From the NCBI RefSeq assembly GCF_002927045.1, contig NZ_PRDW01000002.1, forward strand, positions 62,001 through 126,000: a stretch of 64,000 nucleotides of DNA, given 5' to 3'. The notes beneath the pieces are model-generated. The model saw only the letters and a list, made by a program, of their open reading frames with translations. It was not told the origin of the DNA and searched no databases. Below are positions 8,541-17,563 of the stretch, piece after piece (the stretch's first letter is position 1; every line of letters begins with the position of its first letter). The position numbers and the translations under genes are program-made. The stretch is from Mycetohabitans endofungorum (GTDB taxonomy: Bacteria; Pseudomonadota; Gammaproteobacteria; Burkholderiales; Burkholderiaceae).

Positions 8541-8884
8541 GAGCGTCGGGGACTGGAAGATTTCTTCCGAAGTATGGAATAGCGGCAGCGCCCATCCCCG
8601 AAGCCGCGGCTTGCCTCGACGTCATCCGCCTAAACTGTGGCTATCGCCACCTCTTTTCGGCCTTAGAAGGAAGCGGGGTACTGATCGTGACCGACGATGA
8701 AACCAAAGCTTGAGTCGGTCGTTCGCCTGGTCGATGATGGCAACCATTTGGGCGCTTGAGTCAATGCCGACGTAGCGGCAGATTTCCGGCAAAGGCCAGT
8801 TTTTGAGGCCTCGCGTCCGACCGATGGACGAAAAAAAGCACTGGCGATCACTCGCAAGTGCTTGACTTTAACTACAGAATTTTT
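8541..8884. other. Gene-free stretch with the tRNA-Lys terminator
   Basis: No supported gene. Short frames on both strands look like noise; a minus-strand segment reading RYVGIDSSAQMVAI near 8760-8790 slightly resembles the start of a SAM-methyltransferase motif and could be a gene fragment. The right end holds the terminator of the tRNA-Lys gene at 8831-8863. Confidence 0.4.
8831..8863 (-). terminator. Rho-independent terminator of tRNA-Lys
   Basis: On the minus strand AAGCACT pairs with AGTGCTT, with a second inner helix (GCGA/TCGC) and a four-base loop, followed by a run of seven T. It lies 21 nt beyond the 3' end of tRNA-Lys and points the same way. Confidence 0.8.
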
Positions 8885-8960
8885 TGGTGGGGCGTGAGTG
8901 ACTCGAACACTCGACCTACGGATTAAGAGTCCGCTGCTCTACCAACTGAGCTAACGCCCC
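8885..8960 (-). tRNA. tRNA-Lys (anticodon CTT)
   Basis: A complete 76-nt cloverleaf on the minus strand including an encoded CCA end. All stems pair: acceptor GGGGCGT/ACGCCCC, D stem GCTC/GAGC, anticodon stem GCGGA/TCCGT with loop CTCTTAA (anticodon CTT, reading AAG), and T stem GAGTG/CACTC with TTCGAGT. An ATTATA on the plus strand (TATAAT on the minus strand, 8973-8978) upstream is a good -10 box. It lies at the right edge of the gene-poor region, a common place for island insertion, although no attachment-site duplicate was found by eye. Confidence 0.97.
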
Positions 8961-9330
8961 AACAGAAGGGGAATTATAGCAGGCTTTTTGCAGTGCGCAC
9001 ACATTTTTTGGGCCGGACATCCTCGCGCTGTACCGCTCCATATTCACGGCCGTTGCCTGCCCCTCACGGACGCCCCGCTTGCACCCGACCTCGAATCAAG
9101 CTCCGGACACTTCCCGAGCAAGCCCGTCCCAGCCCCAGTATGATGTCGCCGGCACGCTGGTGGCGTTATTCGCGGGCAAGTTTTCATGGCGGTCGGCGGA
9201 TATCGCGATGGTCATTGCCGCGTCCGCAGCGCTGGACGGGTTCCGGCCGATGATCACCGTATCGCCGAACATAAGCTTTATGCGCGCGGTGCGCGCCGGC
9301 GATCCCGTGCGGCCCCGACGCGCCTGTGCA
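8961..9330. other. Gene-poor stretch, possible hotdog-thioesterase remnant
   Basis: No intact gene. On the plus strand around 9130-9320 a frame reads GTLVALFAGKFSW, then IAASAALDGF and a segment like SPNISFMRAVRAGDPV. The last part resembles the 'F(L/M)RPxRAGD' core of hotdog-fold acyl-CoA thioesterases (PaaI type). There is no matching start, no ribosome binding site, and the sequence after it is not family-like. This is best read as a gene fragment. Confidence 0.3.
8973..8978 (-). promoter_or_regulatory. -10 box of tRNA-Lys
   Basis: A perfect TATAAT on the minus strand 12 nt upstream of the mature tRNA 5' end. No clear -35 hexamer is seen at the right distance. Confidence 0.5.
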
Positions 9331-10344
9331 TCAACGCCGCATCCGCGCCGTGAGTGATTCCGGGTTCACGACGTTTTGCGTATCGCCGCCCAGATACGCG
9401 AGGATGTTGTTGAACGCCGCACCGAAATACAGTTCATAGCTCTCGCGTTCCACGTAGCCGATGTGCGGCGTGCAAATCGCATTTTCCATGCGTAGTAACG
9501 GATAGCCCTGCAGGATCGGCTCGCTTTCGAATACGTCCACCGCGACCATGCCCGGCCGCCCTTGATGAAGGGCTGATACGAGCGCGTTCTCCTCGAGCAG
9601 CTCGGCGCGACTCGTGTTGACGAACAGTGCCGTCGGTTTCATCTGCACCAGGTCATTGACGGTCACGATGCCGCGGGTCTCGTCGTGCAGCCGCAGATGC
9701 AGGCTCAGCACGTCGCTTTCGGCAAAGAGTTGCTCGCGCGTCTGCGCCACTTCAAAACCATCGTCTTTCGCCGCCTGCAACGAATGTTCGCGTCCGTAGA
9801 TCAACACGGTCATGCCGAACGCGCGCCCGTAGTGGGCGACGATCTTGCCGATTTTCCCGTAGCCCCAGATGCCCAGCGTCTGCCCGCGCAGTACCTGGCC
9901 GAGTCCGAAGTTCGGTGGCAGCGCGGTGGTGCGCAAGCCTGATTGCTGCCAGGCACCTTGCTTGAGGTTCGCGACGTATTGAGGAATGCGACGCTGCGCC
10001 GCCATGATCAGCGCCCACGTCAGTTCGGCGGGCGCAACGGGCGAGCCAGTGCCTTCGAGCACCGGAATGCCGCGCTCGGTGCACGCCTGCAGGTCCAGGT
10101 GACTGGATACGCGGCCTGTCTGGCTGATGACTTTCAGTCGCGGTAGTTTGTCCAACAATTGCGGCGTGATGCGCGTACGCTCACGGATCAATACGAGCGC
10201 CTCGACTTCCGCGAGTCGGCTGACGAGTTGCCCGAGCCCGCGCACCGTGTTGTTGAATACCTTGACGTCATGCTCGGCGAGCAGTTGAAAACAGTTGAGC
10301 TTGCGGACGGCGTCTTGGTAGTCATCGAGGATGGCAATCTTCAT
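9331..10344 (-). CDS. D-2-hydroxyacid dehydrogenase family protein
   Basis: A 337-residue NAD(P)-dependent dehydrogenase of the D-isomer 2-hydroxyacid family, which reduces or oxidises 2-oxo/2-hydroxy acids in the cytoplasm; the substrate cannot be told from sequence. The Rossmann motif GYGKIG lies at about residues 161-166. The catalytic residues are present: Arg in NTSRAELL, Glu in DVFESEP and His in CTPHIGYV. The length is normal. The gene stands alone, divergent from pckG. A perfect 8-bp inverted repeat lies 27 nt upstream of the start. Confidence 0.9.
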   Translation of the reverse strand: MKIAILDDYQDAVRKLNCFQLLAEHDVKVFNNTVRGLGQLVSRLAEVEALVLIRERTRITPQLLDKLPRLKVISQTGRVSSHLDLQACTERGIPVLEGTGSPVAPAELTWALIMAAQRRIPQYVANLKQGAWQQSGLRTTALPPNFGLGQVLRGQTLGIWGYGKIGKIVAHYGRAFGMTVLIYGREHSLQAAKDDGFEVAQTREQLFAESDVLSLHLRLHDETRGIVTVNDLVQMKPTALFVNTSRAELLEENALVSALHQGRPGMVAVDVFESEPILQGYPLLRMENAICTPHIGYVERESYELYFGAAFNNILAYLGGDTQNVVNPESLTARMRR

Positions 10345-10694
10345 GGGGACTTGGAACAGTGCGGTCTTTTGCGGTGCACCACTTGCACCGCGGACGGGGT
10401 GCTATGCTTGACGCTCTACCAGCAATACAGTGATCGGCGGCACTGATGCGCCGAGACCGGAGAACCGCTTTCGTGCGCGTCAGCGCATATATGCTGTGCC
10501 GAGAATCAAGCAGCCTTTTCAATTTCTAACAGCTTGTCGAGCGCCGATGCAAGCCACGTTACAAGATGGTACAAGCCGGCAAACTGCAATGTCCGCGACG
10601 TCTGTTACGCACGCGCGCCCATTGACGCGCGCCTCTCGCAGCCAGCATCGTCGGGCTCATACCGTTTCTTTCTTATCCAAACGGAGACAGCTCC
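10345..10694. other. Divergent intergenic region upstream of the dehydrogenase and pckG
   Basis: A 350-bp spacer between two divergent genes. It holds a perfect inverted repeat near the dehydrogenase (10371-10391) and presumably both promoters. No clear sigma-70 pair could be chosen for pckG. A ribosome binding site GGAGAC lies just upstream of the pckG ATG. No small gene is seen. Confidence 0.5.
10371..10391. promoter_or_regulatory. Perfect 8-bp inverted repeat upstream of dehydrogenase
   Basis: GCGGTGCA and TGCACCGC flank a 5-bp spacer. It begins 27 nt upstream of the D-2-hydroxyacid dehydrogenase start and about 300 nt before pckG. The short spacer and perfect arms suggest an operator for a dimeric regulator or a leader hairpin. 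Confidence 0.4.
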
Positions 10695-12551
10695 ATGAAT
10701 CAACCAGGAGGCACCCTCACCATTGCTCTCGACATTCCGACATACGTCAGGCACCGCAAGCTGATCGAGTGGGTCGAGCACGTCGCAGCGTTGACGCGGC
10801 CGGACCGCGTCGTCTGGTGCGATGGATCTCAACAGGAATATGACCGGCTGTGCGACCAGATGGTTCGGCTCGGAATGTTCAAAAAACTCAAAGAAGCGAA
10901 GCGTCCGAACAGTTATCTCGCCTGTTCGGATCCGTCCGATGTCGCGCGGGTTGAGGACCGCACGTTCATCTGTTCGCAGCGCAAAGAGGACGCGGGTCCG
11001 ACGAACAACTGGATCGATCCCAACCAGATGCGCACGACGCTTGGACAGCTTTTCGATGGCTCGATGGCCGGGCGCACGATGTACGTCGTGCCGTTCTCGA
11101 TGGGACCGCTCGGCTCGCCGATTGCGCACATTGGCGTCGAGCTGACTGATAGCCCGTATGTGGTCGTGAACATGCGGATCATGACCCGGATGGGGCGGCC
11201 GGTCTACGACATACTCGGCGAGCACGGCCAGTTCGTGCCGTGCGTGCACTCGGTCGGCGCGCCGCTCGCCCCAGGTCAGTCCGATGTGCGCTGGCCGTGC
11301 AACGATACAAAATACATCGTGCACTTCCCGGAGACCCGCGAGATATGGAGCTACGGCTCAGGCTATGGCGGCAATGCATTGCTCGGCAAGAAGTGCTTCG
11401 CGCTGCGTATCGCGTCGACGATGGGTCGTGACGAAGGGTGGCTCGCCGAACACATGCTGATCCTGGGCGTGACTTCGCCGCAGGGGCGCAAGTACCATGT
11501 CGCTGCCGCGTTCCCGTCGGCCTGCGGCAAGACGAATTTCGCGATGCTGATTCCTCCGCAGGAGATGAACGGCTGGCGTGTGTCGACGATCGGCGATGAC
11601 ATCGCATGGATTAAGCCGGGCAAGGACGGCAGGCTGTACGCGATCAATCCGGAGGCCGGCTATTTCGGTGTTGCGCCGGGTACCAGCGAAAAGACCAATT
11701 TCAATGCGATGGCCACGTTGCGCCAGAACGTGATATTCACGAATGTCGCGCTGACCGATGACGGCGATGTCTGGTGGGAGGGTATGACGGACACGCCGCC
11801 TGCGCACCTGATCGATTGGCAAGGTCAGGACTGGACACCGCAGATCGCGCAGCAAGCCGGTCGCAAGGCCGCGCATCCGAACGCGCGCTTCACCGCGCCT
11901 GCATCGCAGTGCCCGTCGATCGATCCTGATTGGGAAAACCCGCAGGGTGTGGCGATCGACGCATTCATCTTCGGCGGCCGCCGCTCCAGTACCGTGCCTC
12001 TGGTGACCGAAGCACGTAACTGGGTGGAAGGCGTCTATATGGCCGCGACGATGGGTTCTGAGACGACGGCCGCCGCGGCGGGCCAACAAGGCGTCGTGCG
12101 TCGCGACCCATTCGCGATGCTGCCGTTCTGCGGCTACAACATGAGTGACTACTTCGCGCATTGGCTCGACATCGGCGCCCGGCTGCAAGCGCAAGGCGCG
12201 ACGTTGCCTAGGATCTATTGCGTGAACTGGTTCCGCAAGGGCGCCGACGGCAAGTTTGTCTGGCCGGGTTTCGGCGACAACATGCGCGTTCTGCAGTGGA
12301 TGCTCGGGCGCATCGACGGGCAGGCGCGCGGTGTCGAGCATGTGTTTGGCGTTTCACCGCGCTATGAGGATATCGATTGGACCGGCCTGGCGTTTTCACG
12401 TCAACAGTTCGAGCAGGTCATGTCGGTTGACGCCGGCGTGTGGCGCGAGGAGCTGGCGTTGCACGGGGAACTGTTCGCCAAGCTGGAGCGCCGGCTGCCC
12501 GAGGCGTTGAGCCGAATCAAGGACCATATCGAGCAACAACTCGCGGCCTAG
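10695..12551 (+). CDS. pckG: Phosphoenolpyruvate carboxykinase (GTP)
   Basis: A 618-residue GTP-dependent PEP carboxykinase converting oxaloacetate and GTP to PEP, GDP and CO2, the entry step of gluconeogenesis from TCA intermediates. Diagnostic motifs are [12 protein letters not shown] at about residues 275-286 (P-loop with the reactive Cys), DDIAWIKPG, and the FGGRR segment. The GTP-type length of about 600-620 is normal. The start is supported by GGAGA about 9 nt upstream. It is a single-gene unit closed by a terminator at 12618. Confidence 0.96.
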   Translation: MNQPGGTLTIALDIPTYVRHRKLIEWVEHVAALTRPDRVVWCDGSQQEYDRLCDQMVRLGMFKKLKEAKRPNSYLACSDPSDVARVEDRTFICSQRKEDAGPTNNWIDPNQMRTTLGQLFDGSMAGRTMYVVPFSMGPLGSPIAHIGVELTDSPYVVVNMRIMTRMGRPVYDILGEHGQFVPCVHSVGAPLAPGQSDVRWPCNDTKYIVHFPETREIWSYGSGYGGNALLGKKCFALRIASTMGRDEGWLAEHMLILGVTSPQGRKYHVAAAFPSACGKTNFAMLIPPQEMNGWRVSTIGDDIAWIKPGKDGRLYAINPEAGYFGVAPGTSEKTNFNAMATLRQNVIFTNVALTDDGDVWWEGMTDTPPAHLIDWQGQDWTPQIAQQAGRKAAHPNARFTAPASQCPSIDPDWENPQGVAIDAFIFGGRRSSTVPLVTEARNWVEGVYMAATMGSETTAAAAGQQGVVRRDPFAMLPFCGYNMSDYFAHWLDIGARLQAQGATLPRIYCVNWFRKGADGKFVWPGFGDNMRVLQWMLGRIDGQARGVEHVFGVSPRYEDIDWTGLAFSRQQFEQVMSVDAGVWREELALHGELFAKLERRLPEALSRIKDHIEQQLAA

Positions 12552-12617
12552 CCCCTTTGCACTAGATTGGTGCGTGGTTGAGAGTTTTTGCGCTGAATAG
12601 TCCATTACTACAACATT

Positions 12618-12650
12618 ACGCCGATCCCCTACGGGGTTTCGGCGTTTTTT
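12618..12650 (+). terminator. Rho-independent terminator after pckG
   Basis: ACGCCGA pairs with TCGGCGT, with an inner CCCC/GGGG helix, followed by six T. It lies 66 nt after the pckG stop. Confidence 0.85.
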
Positions 12651-12767
12651 CGGAAAATGCCGTGCCGCAGTGCCGCAACTTATGCAGACTTTCGCAAGTC
12701 ATAGGAAAATCCCGCATTGCAATTGTGCAACAACGCCATTTCGGTTGCACGCTGTAGGAGTTTCCTA

Positions 12768-13925
12768 ATGGATCATTTGCAGTCGATGCGCGTTTTCGTC
12801 AAGGTGGCGGACCTAGGCAGCTTTGCCAAGGCGGCCTCTATGATGGACATGTCCAATGCTGTCGTCACTCGGCACGTCGCCGACCTGGAAAGCCGGTTGG
12901 GCACTCGTTTGCTGAATCGAACCACGCGCTCACTTTCGTTGACCGAGTCTGGCCAAGTCTATCTTGAGCGCGCCCGCCAGATTCTGGACGAGTTGGAAGA
13001 TGTTGAGCAGATGGTGGTGGCGCGCAATCACGAGCCGGTCGGCACGTTGCGCATCGTCGCGCCAGTGGTGTTCGGGCTGCACAATTTGGCGCCCGTATTG
13101 CACTCATACGCGCAGCGGTTTCCGCAGGTCGTCCCGAACGTCACGCTGGTGGACCGGGAGGTCGATATGGTGGAGGAGGGTTTCGACGTTGGCGTCGTAA
13201 TTGCGCGCAACGTGCGCAGCGCCAGTGTCGTGATGCGTCGGCTGACTACCGGCTGCATCACCGTCTGCGCAACGCCTGAGTACATCGCCAAGCATGGTGC
13301 GCCGCAGCGACCCGAGGACTTGCTCGAGCATCACTGCCTGTCATTGCCCGCGGACTATTGGGGTGACGAGCGCGTATTCACCGGTCCGGATGGCCAAGAG
13401 GTCCGGGTGCGGCCCACCAATGTGATGATTGCGAACAATACCGAGATGTTGCGTCAGCTTGCGTTGCTCGGCAATGGCATTGCGTTGTTGCCAAGCTACC
13501 TGATCGGCCGCGACATGGCCGAGGGGCGCTTAATGCGCTTGTTGCCACAATATCATCTGCCGCGGGTCGATATCAACATCGCTTATCCCAGCCGGCACTA
13601 TCTGCCGGCCAAGGTGCGCACGTTCATCGATCACCTCGTCGAGCACTTCAGCCAGACGCCGAACAGCATGCTCGGTGAACAATGGTCTGGCATTGATGGC
13701 GCACACACAAAGGCAGCCGACGGCTCGATGGGGTCGGCTGACGCGGCGGTGCATCCGGCCCCGGCACCCCGGCACCCGGAACAAGAGCGCGACGAGGGTG
13801 AGCTGGACCAGCTTGATGAACAGTTGCGCGCCAACGGTATCGAACGCAAAGGGGCGCGCCGTGCGCCGGCGGCGCCACGGCGATATCCGGGCAACGCTGA
13901 ACGTCGCACGTACGAACCGGCATAG
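12768..13925 (+). CDS. LysR-family transcriptional regulator with C-terminal extension
   Basis: A LysR-type regulator. The N-terminal winged helix (MRVFVKVADLGSFAKAA to LLNRTTRSLSLTESG) covers residues about 7-65, followed by the two-lobed inducer-binding domain to about residue 298 (RTFIDHLVEHF). TAGGAG (12755-12760) fixes the ATG at 12768. LysR proteins are normally 290-320 residues; here 385, the last 85 being Pro/Ala/Arg/Glu-rich with no known domain, as if the native stop was lost. The neighbours do not reveal its target; it is flanked by the pckG terminator and convergent topB. Confidence 0.88.
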   Translation: MDHLQSMRVFVKVADLGSFAKAASMMDMSNAVVTRHVADLESRLGTRLLNRTTRSLSLTESGQVYLERARQILDELEDVEQMVVARNHEPVGTLRIVAPVVFGLHNLAPVLHSYAQRFPQVVPNVTLVDREVDMVEEGFDVGVVIARNVRSASVVMRRLTTGCITVCATPEYIAKHGAPQRPEDLLEHHCLSLPADYWGDERVFTGPDGQEVRVRPTNVMIANNTEMLRQLALLGNGIALLPSYLIGRDMAEGRLMRLLPQYHLPRVDINIAYPSRHYLPAKVRTFIDHLVEHFSQTPNSMLGEQWSGIDGAHTKAADGSMGSADAAVHPAPAPRHPEQERDEGELDQLDEQLRANGIERKGARRAPAAPRRYPGNAERRTYEPA

Positions 13926-14141
13926 GCAGCGGGATATGTCTGGGCGGCGCGACCTGCCGCCGCTGGCACGCCGGGCCTCCGGTGCCATGCACCACACCAC
14001 CTCATGGCCACAGCAGTGCACGCGTGGGTATCCGTAACGCCGCATGACCGGTGTGTGAGGCGGCATATCGTGCGATGTATTGAGTGTCCGGTGTCTTCCC
14101 GGCCGCTTCGCCCAATGCGTGGCCCGTGTTCGCCGGGGCGG

Positions 14142-16820
14142 TCAGCCCGCGGCGCGCTTGCGTGCCGGCGTCTTGCGTGCAGTGGTTTTCGCGGCAGGGC
14201 CCGCCGTTGCCGTGCCGGTTCGGGCGGCCCGTTTGGCTGCGGGCTTGAGCGGCGTCGCGTGGTCGTTGTCGCCGCGTTGCGTCGTATCGGACACGGCGTC
14301 CCCGGCTTCGCTGTTTGCCTTCGCGCCACGCGTTGAGGACTTCACTGCGGTCTTTGCCGCCGGTTCCTTCTTCTCGAACTCGAAGCCAATTGAGCCGTCT
14401 TTCTGCTTGACGAGGAATGCTTTGAAGTTGCGCCCGGTGCGGGACGACTTGAAATTCGTCAGCAGATCGGTGCGCCCCTGGTCAAGCAACTTTGCCATTT
14501 GCTCCCGCGTGATTTCTTGCTGCAGTATCACCTTTCCGGAGCGGAAGTCACAGGTCTTCGGATGGGCGACCTGGTTTTCGCAAACATAGCTCATGCCGTG
14601 CTCGAACACACGGGCATGGCACTTCGGGCATTGGCCGACGGGTTCCTGTGAGGAGAAGTCGGGTGCTTCACCATCGTCTCCCGCCGTATCCTGACCAAAG
14701 TCGAACTCCAGCTTGTAATTGTTTGTCTCTTCGTCGCGCGCGAGCTTTAGGATGGCGGAGAACGGTCGGCCCATTTTCGAGCGGAAGCCCGATAGCGGAC
14801 CAATCGATTTTTCCGACAGCAACTGCTCGACCTCCTCGATCTCGAACTGGCGGCCACCCGGAATCTTCGAGATCGAGAAATCGCATTTTGTGCACGCGAA
14901 GCGACGGTAGTTCTCCTTGACTTCGCCGTCGCAGTTCGGGCAGGGCGTCTTCAACGTCGCGTAATCGCCTGGGATCGTGTCCGAATCGTATTCCTTCGCA
15001 CGTTTAACGATTGTTTGGGTCATGCGCGCGATCTCACGCATGAACGCTTCGCGCTCCAGACGGCCCCGCTCCATTTGCGACAGCTTGTGTTCCCACTCGC
15101 CGGTCAGCTCGGGGGCGGTCAACTCTTCGACGCCCAGGCCGCGCAACAGCGTCATCAGCTGGAATGCCTTGGCCGTCGGGATCAACTCGCGGCCCTCGCG
15201 GAGCAGGTACTTTTCACCAAGCAACCCCTCGATGATCGCCGCGCGCGTGGCGGGCGTGCCCAGGCCCTTGGCCGCCATGGCCTCGCGCAATTCATCGTCC
15301 TCGACCAGCTTGCCTGCCCCTTCCATCGCCGAGAGCAGCGTTGCTTCGTTGTAGCGGGCGGGCGGCTTGGTGGTCAATTGTTGAGCCGCGATTTTGTCCG
15401 TTTGGACCTTCTCGTCCTTGGCGATCGGCACGAGGTTCGCATCCTCGCCCGACGTTTCACGACCGTATACCTGCAACCAGCCCGGCTCGACCAATACTTT
15501 GCCTTCGGTCTTGAAATGATGGCCCACCACTTCCGTGATCCGGGTCGTCACTTTGTACTCGGCGGCCGGGAAAAACACGGCCAGGAAACGCTTGACCACC
15601 AAGTCGTACAGCTTCTGCTCCGGCTCGGACAGGTTCTTGGGCGCTTGCAGTGTCGGAATGATTGCAAAGTGATCGCTGATCTTGGTGTTATCGAAGATCC
15701 GCTTGTTCGGTCTGACCCAGCCCTTGTCCATCACCTGCTTGGCGAACGGCAGGTAGTTGTTGCTTTCCTTGAGCACCTCCAGCGTATCGCGGACCGTGGC
15801 CATGTAGTCTTCGGGCAGCGCACGTGCATCGGTACGCGGATAGGTCAGCACCTTGTGCCGTTCGTACAGCGCCTGGGCCAGCGCGAGCGTGTTCTTGGCC
15901 GAGAAACCGAAGCGTCCGTTCGCCTCGCGTTGCAGGCTGGTCAGGTCAAACAGCAACGGCGAGAGCTGCGTTGACGGTTTCGATTCTTCGCTGACCGTGC
16001 CGCTCTGCCCACGGCATGCCGCGACGATCGTTTCGGCCGCGGCCGCGCTCCAGAGTCGGGAGTCGCGTTGCTCGGGATCGAACTCGTTTTTCTTGAATTT
16101 CGGGTCAAACCAGCGCCCTTCGTAGAATCCCGTCGCGCAAACAAACTCAGCCTTCACTTCCCAGTAGTCGCGCGGCACGAAGCGACGAATCTTTTCCTCG
16201 CGCTCCACGACGATCGACAGCGTTGGCGTTTGCACGCGTCCGACCGTGGTCAGGAAGAAGCCACCGCCCTTGCTGTTGAACGCTGTCATCGCCCGCGTGC
16301 CGTTGATGCCCACAAGCCAATCGGCTTCGGAGCGACAGCGCGCCGCGTCGGCCAGCGGTTGCATTTCCTGGTCACTGCGTAATTGCGCGAAGCCGTCTCG
16401 GATCGCCGCCGGCGTCATCGACTGGAGCCACAAACGCTGCACTGGTTGCTTGGCTTTTGCGTGCTGCACGATCATCCGGAAGATCAACTCACCTTCACGG
16501 CCCGCGTCACATGCGTTAATCAGTCGGGCGACGTCCTTGCGCTTGATCAGTCGAGTCAGCAGCTTCAGTCGAGACTCGCTCTTGGCGATCGGCTGAAGGT
16601 CGAAATGGGGCGGAATAACGGGCAGATGCGCGAAGCTCCATTTGCCGCGTTTGACTTCATACTCCTGCGGCGCCGCGATCTCCACCAAGTGGCCAACAGC
16701 CGACGACAACACGTAGTCATCGCTCTCGTAGTACTCGTCATGCTTTGTGAAGCCGCCCAGCGCACGCGCGATATCGTTCGCGACAGATGGCTTTTCGGCG
16801 ATGATCAGGGCTTTTGACAT
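14142..16820 (-). CDS. topB: DNA topoisomerase III
   Basis: An 892-residue type IA topoisomerase that relaxes and decatenates DNA through a 5'-phosphotyrosine link. The N-terminal TOPRIM domain (ALIIAEKPSVA, then DAGREGELI near residue 105) is followed by the catalytic core with the active-site region LTYPRTDAR. C-terminal zinc-type segments (CPNCDGEV...CTKCDF and CPKCHARV) follow. The ATG at 16820 gives the usual MSKALIIAEKPS start. The last 70 residues are Ala/Lys/Arg/Thr-rich (AAKTTARKTPARKRAAG), resembling histone-H1-like DNA-binding tails. It is probably followed by no further gene in this transcript. Confidence 0.95.
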   Translation of the reverse strand: MSKALIIAEKPSVANDIARALGGFTKHDEYYESDDYVLSSAVGHLVEIAAPQEYEVKRGKWSFAHLPVIPPHFDLQPIAKSESRLKLLTRLIKRKDVARLINACDAGREGELIFRMIVQHAKAKQPVQRLWLQSMTPAAIRDGFAQLRSDQEMQPLADAARCRSEADWLVGINGTRAMTAFNSKGGGFFLTTVGRVQTPTLSIVVEREEKIRRFVPRDYWEVKAEFVCATGFYEGRWFDPKFKKNEFDPEQRDSRLWSAAAAETIVAACRGQSGTVSEESKPSTQLSPLLFDLTSLQREANGRFGFSAKNTLALAQALYERHKVLTYPRTDARALPEDYMATVRDTLEVLKESNNYLPFAKQVMDKGWVRPNKRIFDNTKISDHFAIIPTLQAPKNLSEPEQKLYDLVVKRFLAVFFPAAEYKVTTRITEVVGHHFKTEGKVLVEPGWLQVYGRETSGEDANLVPIAKDEKVQTDKIAAQQLTTKPPARYNEATLLSAMEGAGKLVEDDELREAMAAKGLGTPATRAAIIEGLLGEKYLLREGRELIPTAKAFQLMTLLRGLGVEELTAPELTGEWEHKLSQMERGRLEREAFMREIARMTQTIVKRAKEYDSDTIPGDYATLKTPCPNCDGEVKENYRRFACTKCDFSISKIPGGRQFEIEEVEQLLSEKSIGPLSGFRSKMGRPFSAILKLARDEETNNYKLEFDFGQDTAGDDGEAPDFSSQEPVGQCPKCHARVFEHGMSYVCENQVAHPKTCDFRSGKVILQQEITREQMAKLLDQGRTDLLTNFKSSRTGRNFKAFLVKQKDGSIGFEFEKKEPAAKTAVKSSTRGAKANSEAGDAVSDTTQRGDNDHATPLKPAAKRAARTGTATAGPAAKTTARKTPARKRAAG

Positions 16821-17037
16821 GACTATTGGAAAGTACGGATGCGCGGAATCGAACGCTTTATAGCATATCGGCCGCAAACACATCGCGGCTCGAGCGCGGC
16901 AAGCGGCTTGTAGCAACAGTTCAGCCGCGCATGATAAGCGCGTGCCAAGGCCTGCCGCAAGCGCTCAGCGCAATTGCGTGCAAGCGCGGCGCGAGGCGGC
17001 AATAGCCGGAGAATGGGCAATTTGCGTGCCGCAGCGC

Positions 17038-17415
17038 TCACGCGTCGATGAGCGCCGGACGTAGTTTCGGCGCGCGCTCCACGCCGGGCAACGAGGACAA
17101 GTCGACCAGCAGCCGCGCAACGATCTGCGGATGGGGCAGTACGGTGCCGAAAAAGCGCGTGGCATGAGCATCCTCGATCAGGATGGTCGGAAAATTCTCC
17201 ACATCGAAGTCATCGAGCCGGTCGGCATGCGTCTCGATGTCGATCCAAACAAAACACGTTTCCGGATGCGCGTCCGCGAGCGCGTCGAAACCGGCCCGAT
17301 ATTCGCGGCACGAGCCGCACCATTCGGCGCACAGGCAGGCAACAAACAGCGTGTCAGCGGATGACAGACGCGTGGTGATGACGTCGGCGTCGTGGTCAAG
17401 GTCGAGGGCAGGCAT
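17038..17415 (-). CDS. Thioredoxin-fold protein
   Basis: A 125-residue thioredoxin-like protein with the active-site motif AEWCGSCREY near residue 33 and the cis-Pro region FPTILIED. The WCGSC variant of the CxxC site is typical of thioredoxin relatives rather than thioredoxin 1 (WCGPC). There is no signal peptide, so it is probably cytosolic, acting as a disulfide reductase. The ATG at 17415 (MPALDLDHD) is chosen; an upstream ATG at 17439 is also in frame. It lies between dprA and topB, all on the minus strand, as in related genomes. Confidence 0.85.
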   Translation of the reverse strand: MPALDLDHDADVITTRLSSADTLFVACLCAEWCGSCREYRAGFDALADAHPETCFVWIDIETHADRLDDFDVENFPTILIEDAHATRFFGTVLPHPQIVARLLVDLSSLPGVERAPKLRPALIDA

Positions 17416-17563
17416 GATCGAGAAATCCTGGCAACGCATCGTAGTGGCGTGGGCGTGCCGGCGTGGCTCGCCCAGCGGGGTACCGCCGTGGCGCCACGCC
17501 GCTGCTGATGCAATTTAGTTTTGGACTGTAGCATGGTCGCCGTGCGGCCGGCATGCAATCCGC

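Noticed and set aside
8663-8857. Minus-strand 64-codon frame resembling a transposase or methyltransferase start
   Set aside because: Resemblance is limited to a few residues (YVGIDSS) with no start signal; could not be supported as a gene.
15015-15974. 319-codon open frame antisense to topB
   Set aside because: topB is unambiguous on the minus strand; the antisense frame has no recognisable motifs.
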